Assembly (NCBI GenBank): GCA_045652445.1
Contig: JAZRUJ010000068.1
Span: forward strand, 1-13,858
Origin: RGIG995 sp045652445
Lineage (GTDB): Bacteria > Bacillota > Clostridia > Oscillospirales > UBA644
Direction of reading: 5' to 3'
DNA length: 13,858 nucleotides
Position 1 is the stretch's first letter; each line of letters opens with the position of its first letter. Shown here one piece after another: positions 1-5,305 of this stretch. Made by a program: the position numbers and the translations under genes. Under the pieces are notes generated by a model. That model had not been told where the DNA came from, made no database searches, and saw only the letters and a program-made list of their open reading frames with translations.

Positions 1-33
1 AGGAAGCAATATCAAGTTTAATTGGGTGAAATT

Positions 34-1095
34 ATGAAAAGTATCAAGCAATCCCTGGGGAATTGGCAGGGACTTTCCAAAGAGGACCGGCGGCAGAGAC
101 GAAAGGAATTTTTGATAGACAATTCCCTCTATCTCTTTTTGATCGGGGCGGTCATCGCCCTCGTCATTTACGACCCCCGGTTCGTGTCCGTGCCGTCGTT
201 GGTGAATATTTTATCCCTTTCCGCGGCAAATCTTCCTATCGCTTTGGGGATTGCCGGGTGCATCATTCTGACGGGAACCGACCTGTCCGCCGGTCGGGTG
301 GTGGGGCTTGTGGCGTGTGTTTCCGCCTCTCTGTTGCAGATGTCCGGATACCCCAACAAGATGTTTCCCGCCCTGCCGACCCTACCGATTTGGGCGGTTC
401 TTCTTATCGTGTTGGCCATGGGGGGATTTGTGGGGCTGATGAACGGATTTTGCGTGGCAAAGTTCAAATTGCACCCCTTTATCGTTACCCTTGCCACCCA
501 ACTGATTCTCTTCGGTGCTTTGTTGATGTATTTGATGATCGGCAACAACAACGGACAATCCCTTTCCGGATTGGCACCGGAATACACCAATTTTATCACC
601 GGAAGTTTTCTGAAGATCGGCACCACCGCCATTCCCAATTACGTGTTCTATTCCCTTGCCATCACCCTTATCATGTGGTTTGTTTGGAATAAGACCACCT
701 TTGGGAAAAATATGTTTGCCGTTGGCTCAAACCAAGACGCCGCAAGGGTTTCCGGCGTCAATGTCACCGCTACCATTATCGGAGTTTTTGCTTTGGCTGG
801 GGTGTTGTACGGGGTTACGGGGTTTATCGAATCCGCCCGTATCGGCTCCAACAGTGCTTCCACCGGCTTAAATTACGAGCTGGACGCCATCGCCGCTTGC
901 GTCATCGGGGGCGTGTCCTTTGTGGGGGGAATCGGGAAGATCCGCGGGGTGATTTTGGGTGTGGTACTCCTCCGCATCATTTTCGTCGGGCTGACCTTTT
1001 TGAGCATCGACGCCAATCTGCAGTACGTGATCAAAGGGCTGATTATTCTTATCGCCTGTGCCATCGACATGCGGAAATATTTAGTGCGACGGTAA
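34..1095 (+). CDS. mglC: Galactose/methyl-galactoside ABC transporter permease MglC
   Basis: Inner-membrane permease subunit of a sugar ABC importer of the MglBAC (ribose/galactose, BPD_transp_2) type, which moves galactose or beta-methyl-galactoside handed over by a binding protein using the MglA ATPase. The 353-aa product is almost entirely hydrophobic helices. It carries the MglC signature GTDLSAGR at residues 81-88 and, near residues 284-312, the conserved ELDAIAACVIGGVSF segment followed by a glycine-rich GGIGKIRGV stretch. E. coli MglC is 336 aa, so the length fits, with a somewhat longer N-terminal cytosolic tail (KEDRRQRRKE). ATG at 34 was chosen over an in-frame TTG at 22 because GGGTGA lies 5 nt before the ATG. 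It is probably the last gene of an mgl operon whose other members lie left of the window. The gene stops 13 nt before a terminator. Assignment to MglC rather than RbsC/XylH rests on the DLSAGR-VG and PNKMFP segments; the true sugar is inferred. Confidence 0.92.
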   Translation: MKSIKQSLGNWQGLSKEDRRQRRKEFLIDNSLYLFLIGAVIALVIYDPRFVSVPSLVNILSLSAANLPIALGIAGCIILTGTDLSAGRVVGLVACVSASLLQMSGYPNKMFPALPTLPIWAVLLIVLAMGGFVGLMNGFCVAKFKLHPFIVTLATQLILFGALLMYLMIGNNNGQSLSGLAPEYTNFITGSFLKIGTTAIPNYVFYSLAITLIMWFVWNKTTFGKNMFAVGSNQDAARVSGVNVTATIIGVFALAGVLYGVTGFIESARIGSNSASTGLNYELDAIAACVIGGVSFVGGIGKIRGVILGVVLLRIIFVGLTFLSIDANLQYVIKGLIILIACAIDMRKYLVRR

Positions 1096-1100
1096 AAATG

Positions 1101-1136
1101 CAAAATAAAAAAGCGACCTTTTTCAAGGTCGCTTTT
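1101..1136. terminator. Bidirectional rho-independent terminator between mglC and rpsR
   Basis: A perfect 12-bp stem (1109-1120 with 1125-1136, centre GCGACCTT/AAGGTCGC) has a 4-nt loop. Read on the minus strand, the stem is followed by a TTTTTTATTTT tract, so it is the main terminator of the rpsF-ssb-rpsR operon, 16 nt after the rpsR stop. Read on the plus strand the U-tract is short (GCTTTTGATT), so it should also stop mglC transcripts but less efficiently. Confidence 0.9.
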
Positions 1137-1151
1137 GATTGTACTGAAAAA

Positions 1152-1442
1152 TCAGTCAGCAGAGTAGGGCAGAAGACCCAATTGACGGGCACGTTTGATA
1201 GCCTCGGTCAGAGCTCTCTGATGGTATGCACAAGTTGCGGTGACGCGACGGGGCAGAATCTTGCCTCTTTCGCTCATGAACTTACGCAATTTTGCAACAT
1301 CTTTATAATCGATGGTGCAGCTGGGGTCGGCACAGAACTGGCAGACCTTCTTGCGGGGCTTTCTCTTGAAGTCCCGGGGTGCTCTTTCAGCACGTTCTGC
1401 GGGAGCCGCAGCCTGAACGGGAGCAGTAGTATTATTTTCCAT
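1152..1442 (-). CDS. rpsR: 30S ribosomal protein S18 (four-cysteine, zinc-type)
   Basis: Primary ribosomal protein of the 30S platform, which binds 16S rRNA as a heterodimer with S6. The 96-aa product has the family core IDYKDV...LRKFMSERGKILPRRVT followed by HQRALTEAIKRARQLGLLPY. ATG at 1442 was preferred over an upstream in-frame ATG at 1469 because GAAAGGAG lies 9 nt before it. Four cysteines are placed as VCQFC, PSC and TATC, the pattern of C+ (zinc-ribbon) S18 proteins; many bacteria have a C- form without them. The N-terminal extension is rich in Ala, Pro and Glu and looks disordered. It is the last gene of the rpsF-ssb-rpsR operon, 42 nt after ssb. Confidence 0.97.
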   Translation of the reverse strand: MENNTTAPVQAAAPAERAERAPRDFKRKPRKKVCQFCADPSCTIDYKDVAKLRKFMSERGKILPRRVTATCAYHQRALTEAIKRARQLGLLPYSAD

Positions 1443-1484
1443 GACGGAAGTCTCCTTTCGTAAATTCAAACTTTGCTTCCTAAA

Positions 1485-1940
1485 TTAGAAGGGCAGCTCA
1501 GCATCGTTTCCGTCAACGTCCTTAATATCGGAGAAAAAGTCGGAGTTGGATGCGTTGGAGAAGCCTTCCCGGTCACCGGCCATAGGCATAGCAGCGGAAG
1601 CGGAAGAATCGCGGTTTTTGGATTCACCAAATTGCAATTCGTCAACGATGACGCGAACGGTACGCCGGCTGTGACCTTCCTTGTCTTTCCATTGATCGAC
1701 CTGGATGTTCCCAAAGACGATGATGGAAGAGCCTTTGCGGAAGTATTTGCTCAAAAAGTCGGCGTTACGGTTGAACGCGGTGCAGTCGATAAAGTCGACC
1801 TGGCGTTCGTTGGAATCCTTACTGACGTATTTGCGATTCACGGCAACGGTGAACTGCACGATGGAGACGTTGTTTGCAGAGGTTTTCAGTTCAGGATCTG
1901 CGGTGAGTCGGCCCATGAGGATCACTTTGTTAATGTTCAT
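1485..1940 (-). CDS. ssb: Single-stranded DNA-binding protein SSB
   Basis: Binds and protects single-stranded DNA during replication, repair and recombination, and recruits partners through its C-terminal tip. The 151-aa product has an N-terminal OB fold at about residues 1-105 (MNINKVILMGRLTADPEL, then VDFIDCTAF, YFRKGSSIIVFG). A disordered Ser/Asn/Asp-rich linker follows, and the last residues DAELPF match the acidic DDxxPF partner-binding tip. Start ATG at 1940 is supported by GAAAGGAG upstream. It lies between rpsF (38-nt gap) and rpsR (42-nt gap), the standard Bacillota arrangement in which ssb is co-expressed with the S6/S18 pair. Confidence 0.97.
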   Translation of the reverse strand: MNINKVILMGRLTADPELKTSANNVSIVQFTVAVNRKYVSKDSNERQVDFIDCTAFNRNADFLSKYFRKGSSIIVFGNIQVDQWKDKEGHSRRTVRVIVDELQFGESKNRDSSASAAMPMAGDREGFSNASNSDFFSDIKDVDGNDAELPF

Positions 1941-1978
1941 GCGGAATCGCTCCTTTCGGGATCGTGTTTTTTTGCGGC

Positions 1979-2275
1979 TTACTTATCGGTTCTCACAACG
2001 AGAGAACGAAGCACGCCATCGGTAATACGGTAGTTACGTTCCAGCTCTTTGGGGAAGGTGACGTCAGCGGTGAAGTTAACCAAAACATAGTAAGCGTCGG
2101 TTTCGTAATTCACAGCGTAAGCCATTCTCTTCTTGCCCCAAACATCAACGTTGTCGATGGTGGCACCGTTATCGGTCATCAATTTCTTGAATTTTTCGAT
2201 GGCACCGTTCAGAGCTTCCTCATCAGCGTAAGTTTTCAGGCTGAGAGCGAATACGGTTTCGTACTTAGCAGTCAT
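1979..2275 (-). CDS. rpsF: 30S ribosomal protein S6
   Basis: Ribosomal protein that pairs with S18 on the central domain of 16S rRNA. The 98-aa product begins MTAKYETVFALS and contains the family segments NVDVWGKKRMAYAVN and YYVLVNFTAD. The ferredoxin-like fold length (about 95-100 aa) is normal. ATG at 2275 was chosen because a full AGGAGG (2285-2290) lies 9 nt upstream; the longer open frame upstream covers the RNA leader and is not expected to be translated. It is the first gene of the rpsF-ssb-rpsR operon, driven by the promoter at 2382-2410. S6:S18 is known to feed back on this mRNA leader in several bacteria. Confidence 0.97.
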   Translation of the reverse strand: MTAKYETVFALSLKTYADEEALNGAIEKFKKLMTDNGATIDNVDVWGKKRMAYAVNYETDAYYVLVNFTADVTFPKELERNYRITDGVLRSLVVRTDK

Positions 2276-2318
2276 TCTTTCATACCTCCTTATGGACTCG
2301 GCGAAATTCGCCTGTAAG

Positions 2319-2340
2319 GCCCGCGGTTTCTCCCGTGGGC
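2319..2340 (-). promoter_or_regulatory. GC-rich hairpin in the rpsF leader, candidate S6:S18 autoregulatory site
   Basis: In the roughly 100-nt untranslated leader of rpsF, the minus strand reads GCCCACGG, a 6-nt loop GAGAAA, then CCGCGGGC. This forms an 8-bp stem with one A/C mismatch. No U-tract follows, so it is not a terminator. Leaders of rpsF in many bacteria carry a structured S6:S18-binding motif with a conserved CCG. A CCG is present here, but whether the fold matches that motif is inference and needs a covariance-model search. Confidence 0.4.
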
Positions 2341-2381
2341 AAGGAAACAAGACTGGCAGACTTTTTCTGTCAGTACTGTGT

Positions 2382-2410
2382 ATTATACCTTATTTTAATA
2401 GGAATGTCAA
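2382..2410 (-). promoter_or_regulatory. Consensus sigma-A promoter of rpsF-ssb-rpsR
   Basis: On the minus strand, TTGACA (2405-2410) and TATAAT (2382-2387) are separated by exactly 17 nt, a perfect match to the vegetative sigma consensus. Transcription should start near 2375, giving a leader of about 100 nt before rpsF. Confidence 0.9.
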
Positions 2411-2519
2411 TATATTTCATAAAAAGTTCAGATTTCAACCCCCAAATACCCATTCGGAGGTGTTTGAGTAGAACGGGAAACCGTCGCTTCTGTCTAAGAA
2501 TCCCGATCTCCGTCTTGTT

Positions 2520-2553
2520 ATAAAAAAGCCGATGAGGAAAAACTCCTCATCGG
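2520..2553 (-). terminator. Rho-independent terminator after the minus-strand hypothetical gene
   Basis: A perfect 10-bp stem (2529-2538 with 2544-2553, CCGATGAGGA/TCCTCATCGG) has a 5-nt loop. Read on the minus strand it is followed by GCTTTTTTAT. It lies 11 nt past the stop of the gene at 2565-3038. No gene is seen from here to the rpsF promoter (2411-2519). Confidence 0.85.
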
Positions 2554-2564
2554 TTTTGTTGTTA

Positions 2565-3038
2565 TCATGATTCGTTGAAATCCCACGTGGATGGGTCGAT
2601 GGAATAGGCAAGTTCCCCCGAAAGATTGCTCGCATCCTCCACCAGCTCGTCCAGGCGTTTTGTTTGGGCATATCCAAAATAGCTTTTGGTTGCATGCCAA
2701 GAGGCGACCTTTTCCAATACGGTTCGATATACGGGGATTGATGTCGAGGTGCCTTTCGCCGCATTCAAATCCGAATAGGTAAAGGTGTAGGTGTAAAGCA
2801 TCGTTTCGCTGATTTTTTCGATGCAATAATAAAGCTCTCTGGATGCGTCGGATACAAATTTTATATTCCCGCCTGTGGTCTTCTGGTTGGAAAAAATAAT
2901 GCCGTTTTTTTTCAAATAGCTTTCCAGAACTTGCTTTCCAGTGGAATTCAAGCCGTATCCTTTATCTCTTTCATTTAGGATAAGCTGAATCAATGCTAAA
3001 TGGTTTTGTCCGATTTCCGGAATCTGTTTTTGCGGCAT
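2565..3038 (-). CDS. Hypothetical protein, possibly 5'-truncated
   Basis: An open frame of 157 codons with no family I recognise. The product is soluble, of mixed charge, with no signal peptide, membrane segment or catalytic motif that I can name. Its first 30 residues (IGQNHLALIQLILNERDKGYG) read like an internal amphipathic helix rather than a natural N terminus. A terminator closes the gene, supporting that it is or was a real transcription unit. No ribosome binding site is visible before ATG 3038, and the start codon sits exactly where an opposing fabG-like fragment begins. I infer that its true 5' end was lost in the same rearrangement that truncated fabG. It may be a pseudogene. Confidence 0.5.
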   Translation of the reverse strand: MPQKQIPEIGQNHLALIQLILNERDKGYGLNSTGKQVLESYLKKNGIIFSNQKTTGGNIKFVSDASRELYYCIEKISETMLYTYTFTYSDLNAAKGTSTSIPVYRTVLEKVASWHATKSYFGYAQTKRLDELVEDASNLSGELAYSIDPSTWDFNES

Positions 3039-3206
3039 ATTCCATTGGGCCGCATGGGTCTGCCGGAAGAAATTGCAGAAGCAGTGTGTTACTTTGCCGG
3101 CGATGGGGCTGCTTATACTACCGGTCAGATTCTTACCGTTTCCGGCGGTTTTGGTCTGGCAACTCCCGTCTATGGTGATTTGGGAAAGAAAGAAATCCGC
3201 CGTTAA
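3039..3206 (+). pseudogene. 3' remnant of a fabG-like short-chain dehydrogenase/reductase
   Basis: Reading on the plus strand from about 3039, the translation IPLGRMGLPEEIAEAV, CYFAGDGAAYTTGQILTVSGG and a tail ending in GKKEIRR is the C-terminal third of an SDR-family enzyme of the FabG type (NADPH-dependent 3-oxoacyl-ACP reductase or relative). The segment holds the PEEIA helix and the TGQ...V.GG strand that close the Rossmann fold. It lacks everything upstream: the TGxxxGIG cofactor site, the NAG motif and the Ser-Tyr-Lys active site. Homology stops abruptly at the start of the opposing gene at 3038. There is no start codon with a ribosome binding site. A hairpin downstream is probably its former terminator. 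It cannot be enzymatically active. Confidence 0.85.
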
Positions 3207-3226
3207 ATATCAATGAACGAAGTTGC

Positions 3227-3279
3227 AACAACATCCCCCGCCTGCGTGCATTTTTGTACGAAGGCGGGAGGATGTTGTT
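3227..3279 (+). terminator. Long hairpin after the fabG remnant
   Basis: AACAACATCC...CCCGCCT (3227-3243) pairs with AGGCGGG...GGATGTTGTT (3262-3279). The stem is about 17 bp with a single bulge and a loop that can fold further. The U-rich tract after it is weak (GTTGTTATTCT). It is most likely the old terminator of the truncated fabG-like gene. Confidence 0.6.
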
Positions 3280-3297
3280 ATTCTATAAGAGAGGTTT

Positions 3298-3321
3298 ATG
3301 GGACATATCCCATGATATAAT
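3298..3321 (+). promoter_or_regulatory. Extended -10 promoter with palindromic operator candidate
   Basis: TGA-TATAAT at 3313-3321 is a perfect extended -10 element; no good -35 is visible at the right distance. Immediately upstream lies a perfect 6-bp inverted repeat with a 4-bp spacer (ATGGGA-CATA-TCCCAT, 3298-3313), between the -35 and -10 positions, where a repressor dimer would block polymerase. The promoter would serve the gene at 3351, giving a leader of about 24 nt. Confidence 0.55.
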
Positions 3322-3350
3322 GAGATTATCAAGAGGAAAGGATTGGGATT

Positions 3351-3704
3351 ATGGGTAAAATTTTGAACAAAGACATTGATTTTGAAAACATTTCCTCGGT
3401 CACCCTCGATTGGGTGGTCCCCTCGTACCGCACCGAAACCCAGGAAGAGTTTGATGTTCTCACGTCCGATTATTTAACCGCTCTCGACGGCTGGCAACAT
3501 TATGAAACCGAGCCCGTGGAACATGAGGTGGAAAAGGGAAACGATTATTGTTTTACGATTCGCTATAAAGACGGAACCGAACTTCGCCGCAAATTCCACG
3601 AAACCTCGCCCCTGTCCCAAAAATTGCTCGCCATCTACGTTCGTTGTGAGAGTTCGGGGGACACTTTGACTTTCAAATCTTACGGCAACACCTTCGAAGA
3701 CTGA
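3351..3704 (+). CDS. Small hypothetical protein, 117 aa
   Basis: A 117-aa soluble, acidic protein of no family I can name. It has no signal peptide, membrane segment or cysteine motif. The middle (EKGNDYCFTIRYKDGTELRRKFHETSP, about residues 63-89) suggests alternating beta-strands of a small beta-rich domain. The start is supported by AGGAAAGG about 10 nt before the ATG, an extended -10 promoter upstream, and a strong terminator 65 nt downstream, so it is a stand-alone transcription unit. It lies directly outside the left boundary of the invertible element, with no visible functional tie to it. Confidence 0.7.
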   Translation: MGKILNKDIDFENISSVTLDWVVPSYRTETQEEFDVLTSDYLTALDGWQHYETEPVEHEVEKGNDYCFTIRYKDGTELRRKFHETSPLSQKLLAIYVRCESSGDTLTFKSYGNTFED

Positions 3705-3768
3705 CGGAAGGAGCAAGTGTATTTTTTGTTCCTTTTCCCTGTACGGCAATTTATGTGTGGATAAAAAT

Positions 3769-3806
3769 AAAAGCCCATAAAATGTTGATTTTATGGGCTT
3801 TTTTAT
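3769..3806. terminator. Strong, near-symmetric rho-independent terminator
   Basis: A perfect 14-bp stem (AAAAGCCCATAAAA with TTTTATGGGCTTTT, 3769-3782 and 3789-3802) has a 6-nt loop, followed by TTTTTTATTTT on the plus strand. On the minus strand it is preceded by A-rich and followed by U-rich sequence too, so it should work in both directions. It ends the 117-aa gene. It would also catch transcription entering from a flipped invertible promoter. Confidence 0.9.
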
Positions 3807-3849
3807 TTTGTTTATAAGCGATTATTGTCTGAAAAGTCGGTGCGGTATC

Positions 3850-3873
3850 TTCGCAGAGTTAATCACTCTGTGG
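3850..3873 (+). repeat. Left inverted repeat (recombination site)
   Basis: 24 bp, the exact reverse complement of 5282-5305; identity stops on the next base on both sides. The core is itself a palindrome, CAGAGT-TAATC-ACTCTG: 6-bp arms around a 5-bp asymmetric spacer. This is the typical layout of a tyrosine-recombinase core site, with two inverted arm sequences flanking the crossover region. Confidence 0.85.
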
Positions 3874-3919
3874 TTTTTTAGAAAAAAACATTGTAATACC
3901 AACCTTTTCTTTTCATTTG

Positions 3920-3962
3920 ACAAAAACCGCTGACGGCAAAAAAATTAAAATCCCACAGCGGT
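3920..3962 (-). terminator. Likely terminator overlapping the end of the recombinase gene
   Basis: Read on the minus strand, ACCGCTG (3956-3962) at the last codons of the recombinase pairs with CAGCGGT (3926-3932), which is followed by TTTTTG. The stem is only 7 bp with a loop of about 23 nt, so it is a modest terminator. In the flipped state it would limit recombinase readthrough into the surface-protein genes. Confidence 0.5.
3931..3942 (+). repeat. Direct repeat TGACGGCAAAAA, left copy (candidate recombinase arm site)
   Basis: The same 12 bp recurs at 5140-5151 in the same orientation. A second pair, GAAAAA(A)ACATTG, is at 3881-3893 and 5155-5166. Both pairs lie inside the element, one copy near each end, as expected of arm-type sites bound by the N-terminal domain of such recombinases. 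That role is inference. Confidence 0.4.
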
Positions 3963-5060
3963 CAATTTTTTCATGTTGTCCCGCTTCAATTCCAAAGAAG
4001 AATGCACGTACCGTTCCAACGTAATTCGTGGATTTGCGTGTCCTAAAATTTCGCTTAAGGATTTTACTTCAAAATCCACTTCCACGCAGCGCGTGGCGAA
4101 GGTGTGGCGTAAGGTGTGAAAATGAACCCCTTCCAATCCACATTTTTTCGTATACTTTTTTAATTTATACTGTAAGGTTCTCGGCTCCACATAGCGTCCG
4201 ACTTCGCCCGTCAAAACAAAAGCGTGTCCCTTTTCACAATATCGGGAAGCTAACCGTTTTGCACAACTTTCCGTCAGGGGAATCACCCGTGCCGAGGCAT
4301 CACTTTTCGGGTCGCTGATGACCACCTCGGTTTTTTCGTGGTTTGATTTATCAAAGGTTTGCAATCGTTGCATCGTGGACCGCACGGTGACAGTTCGGTC
4401 GCAGAGAGAAACATCTTCCCATCGCAGAGCACAAATTTCTCCGATTCGCATACCCGTAAAGAGAGCAAGCAATATGCCGAAGCTATATTCGTCCGTATTT
4501 TGAGATAGATATTGAATCAATCGCTCTTGTTCCGTGCGAGATAAAACGCGGGTTTGATTTTTCGGAATTTTCGGATAATTCAGTTGAATTTCTCTCCCGT
4601 TAGGAGATTGTTTCTCCAAAAATTGAAACACCGAATGAAGCAACACCAAAACATCTTTTATGCTTTTGGGAGAAAGCCCTTTTTCTTGTAAATTACGGCT
4701 AAATTCCTCCAAAACGGCAGGGGTAAAGTCTTCCAAAGTATATTCCCCTAACCAAGGTTTTATGTGCTTTTCCATCATACCTCGGTATTTCGCGTAGGTG
4801 GACGGTTTTACGTTCCGTTGATGAAGATGCAACCATTCATCGCAGGCAACGGCAAAGGGTTGCTTTTTCTCTCGCGGAGCATGGATTTCTCCCCGTGATA
4901 ACGCCATCTTTCGTTCCATTACTTTTTCCCGTGCTTCCCGATAGGTTTTTCCGTAGCACGACCCATATTGGGGGGAGCCGTCACTTCGGATTCCTTTTCG
5001 GTAACGGGCTTCCCATCGACCGTCCTTTCGCTTGTAAATGTTTTCTCCTTTTCTGGACAT
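3945..5060 (-). CDS. Tyrosine recombinase (phage/ICE-type integrase family)
   Basis: Site-specific recombinase that cuts and rejoins DNA at paired core sites through a 3'-phosphotyrosine intermediate. The 371-aa product has three parts. An N-terminal AP2-like arm-binding domain (about residues 7-60) contains KRKDGRWEARYRKG. A SAM-like core-binding domain spans about 68-155. The catalytic domain spans about 170-371 with the full active site: R205 (TGMRIGE), K252 (PKSD), H315 and R318 (HTLRHTF), H341 (LGHAN) and Y351 (ERYVH). Nothing is missing. ATG 5060 is preceded by GGAAAGGAG. It lies inside, and is the only gene of, a segment bounded by 24-bp inverted repeats, so I infer it inverts its own segment. 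By family it resembles Tn916-type integrases, for which excision/integration is the usual job. Confidence 0.93.
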   Translation of the reverse strand: MSRKGENIYKRKDGRWEARYRKGIRSDGSPQYGSCYGKTYREAREKVMERKMALSRGEIHAPREKKQPFAVACDEWLHLHQRNVKPSTYAKYRGMMEKHIKPWLGEYTLEDFTPAVLEEFSRNLQEKGLSPKSIKDVLVLLHSVFQFLEKQSPNGREIQLNYPKIPKNQTRVLSRTEQERLIQYLSQNTDEYSFGILLALFTGMRIGEICALRWEDVSLCDRTVTVRSTMQRLQTFDKSNHEKTEVVISDPKSDASARVIPLTESCAKRLASRYCEKGHAFVLTGEVGRYVEPRTLQYKLKKYTKKCGLEGVHFHTLRHTFATRCVEVDFEVKSLSEILGHANPRITLERYVHSSLELKRDNMKKLTAVGF

Positions 5061-5087
5061 AAAAACTCCTTTCCAAAAGTTTTTTTC

Positions 5088-5093
5088 ATTATA
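5088..5093 (-). promoter_or_regulatory. Possible -10 of the recombinase promoter
   Basis: TATAAT on the minus strand lies 28 nt upstream of the recombinase start codon, with start of transcription expected near 5081. No good -35 is seen at 16-18 nt, so the promoter may be weak or activator-dependent. It is divergent from the outward promoter at 5247-5275. Confidence 0.4.
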
Positions 5094-5139
5094 ACGAGTA
5101 GATTTGTTTTTTTTGTCTCAAAAAACGGGACGGAAATTT

Positions 5140-5166
5140 TGACGGCAAAAATATGAAAAAACATTG
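5140..5166 (+). repeat. Direct repeats, right copies (candidate recombinase arm sites)
   Basis: TGACGGCAAAAA (5140-5151) repeats 3931-3942, and GAAAAAACATTG (5155-5166) repeats 3881-3893 with one A fewer. Both are in direct orientation but in swapped order relative to the left end. See the left copy for interpretation. Confidence 0.4.
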
Positions 5167-5246
5167 AAGTTTACCCGATTTTTCGAAATTTTCTTTTCAA
5201 AAAATGTATTTTTATTCGAAAATTCCCCTGTTAAACGGTAAAACCC

Positions 5247-5275
5247 TTGAAATTTTAATATTTTTATGCTATACT
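5247..5275 (+). promoter_or_regulatory. Outward sigma-A promoter at the right end of the invertible segment
   Basis: TTGAAA (5247-5252) and TATACT (5270-5275) are 17 nt apart, with an extended -10 TGC directly before TATACT. The predicted start, about 5282, is the first base of the right inverted repeat. It reads to the right into the 5578 gene. The sipW promoter at 9117-9145 has the same design (TTGAAG, 17 nt, TGC-TATACT). Confidence 0.82.
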
Positions 5276-5281
5276 TTGTCT

Positions 5282-5305
5282 CCACAGAGTGATTAACTCT
5301 GCGAA
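5282..5305 (-). repeat. Right inverted repeat (recombination site)
   Basis: Exact reverse complement of 3850-3873, core CAGAGT-GATTA-ACTCTG. As the expected transcript begins here, the 5' end of the surface-protein mRNA would itself carry this 6-bp hairpin. The transcript's first 24 nt are the same in any configuration that places a promoter next to this site. Confidence 0.85.

Larger units (their letters stand above)
3850..5305. mobile_element. Putative invertible DNA segment (inverton) with its own tyrosine recombinase and an outward promoter
   Basis: A 1,456-bp segment is bounded by a perfect 24-bp inverted repeat (3850-3873 and 5282-5305). It contains only a complete tyrosine recombinase gene and a strong sigma-A-type promoter facing out of the right end. 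Identical inverted sites plus an adjacent site-specific recombinase are the hallmark of DNA inversion switches. The outward promoter ends 6 bp before the right repeat and points into the TasA-like surface-protein genes. In the orientation given, the switch reads ON. After inversion the promoter would face left into the terminator at 3769-3806, and the sequence abutting the right repeat has no comparable promoter. The alternative, a minimal integrative element, fits less well: there is no xis, cargo or replication gene, and the repeats match over 24 bp only in inverted orientation. Inversion itself is inferred, not observed. Confidence 0.75.

Noticed and set aside
897..1463. A 188-codon plus-strand frame crossing the end of mglC and the antisense of rpsR
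   Set aside because: It runs through a strong terminator and two well-identified genes in other frames.
2335..2523. A 62-codon plus-strand frame in the region upstream of rpsF
   Set aside because: It crosses the rpsF promoter, has no recognisable motif, and offers no good ribosome binding site.
4919..5164. An 81-codon minus-strand frame overlapping the start of the recombinase gene (possible excisionase)
   Set aside because: It overlaps the recombinase coding region by about 140 bp in another frame, has no helix-turn-helix or excisionase features, and its promoter and ribosome binding site are better explained as belonging to the recombinase.
3850..5305. Interpretation as a conventional integrative element with direct attL/attR
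   Set aside because: In direct orientation the two ends share only the palindromic arms (CAGAGT/ACTCTG) and differ in the spacer, while in inverted orientation 24 bp match perfectly. There is no excisionase, replication or cargo gene. Kept as the main alternative.
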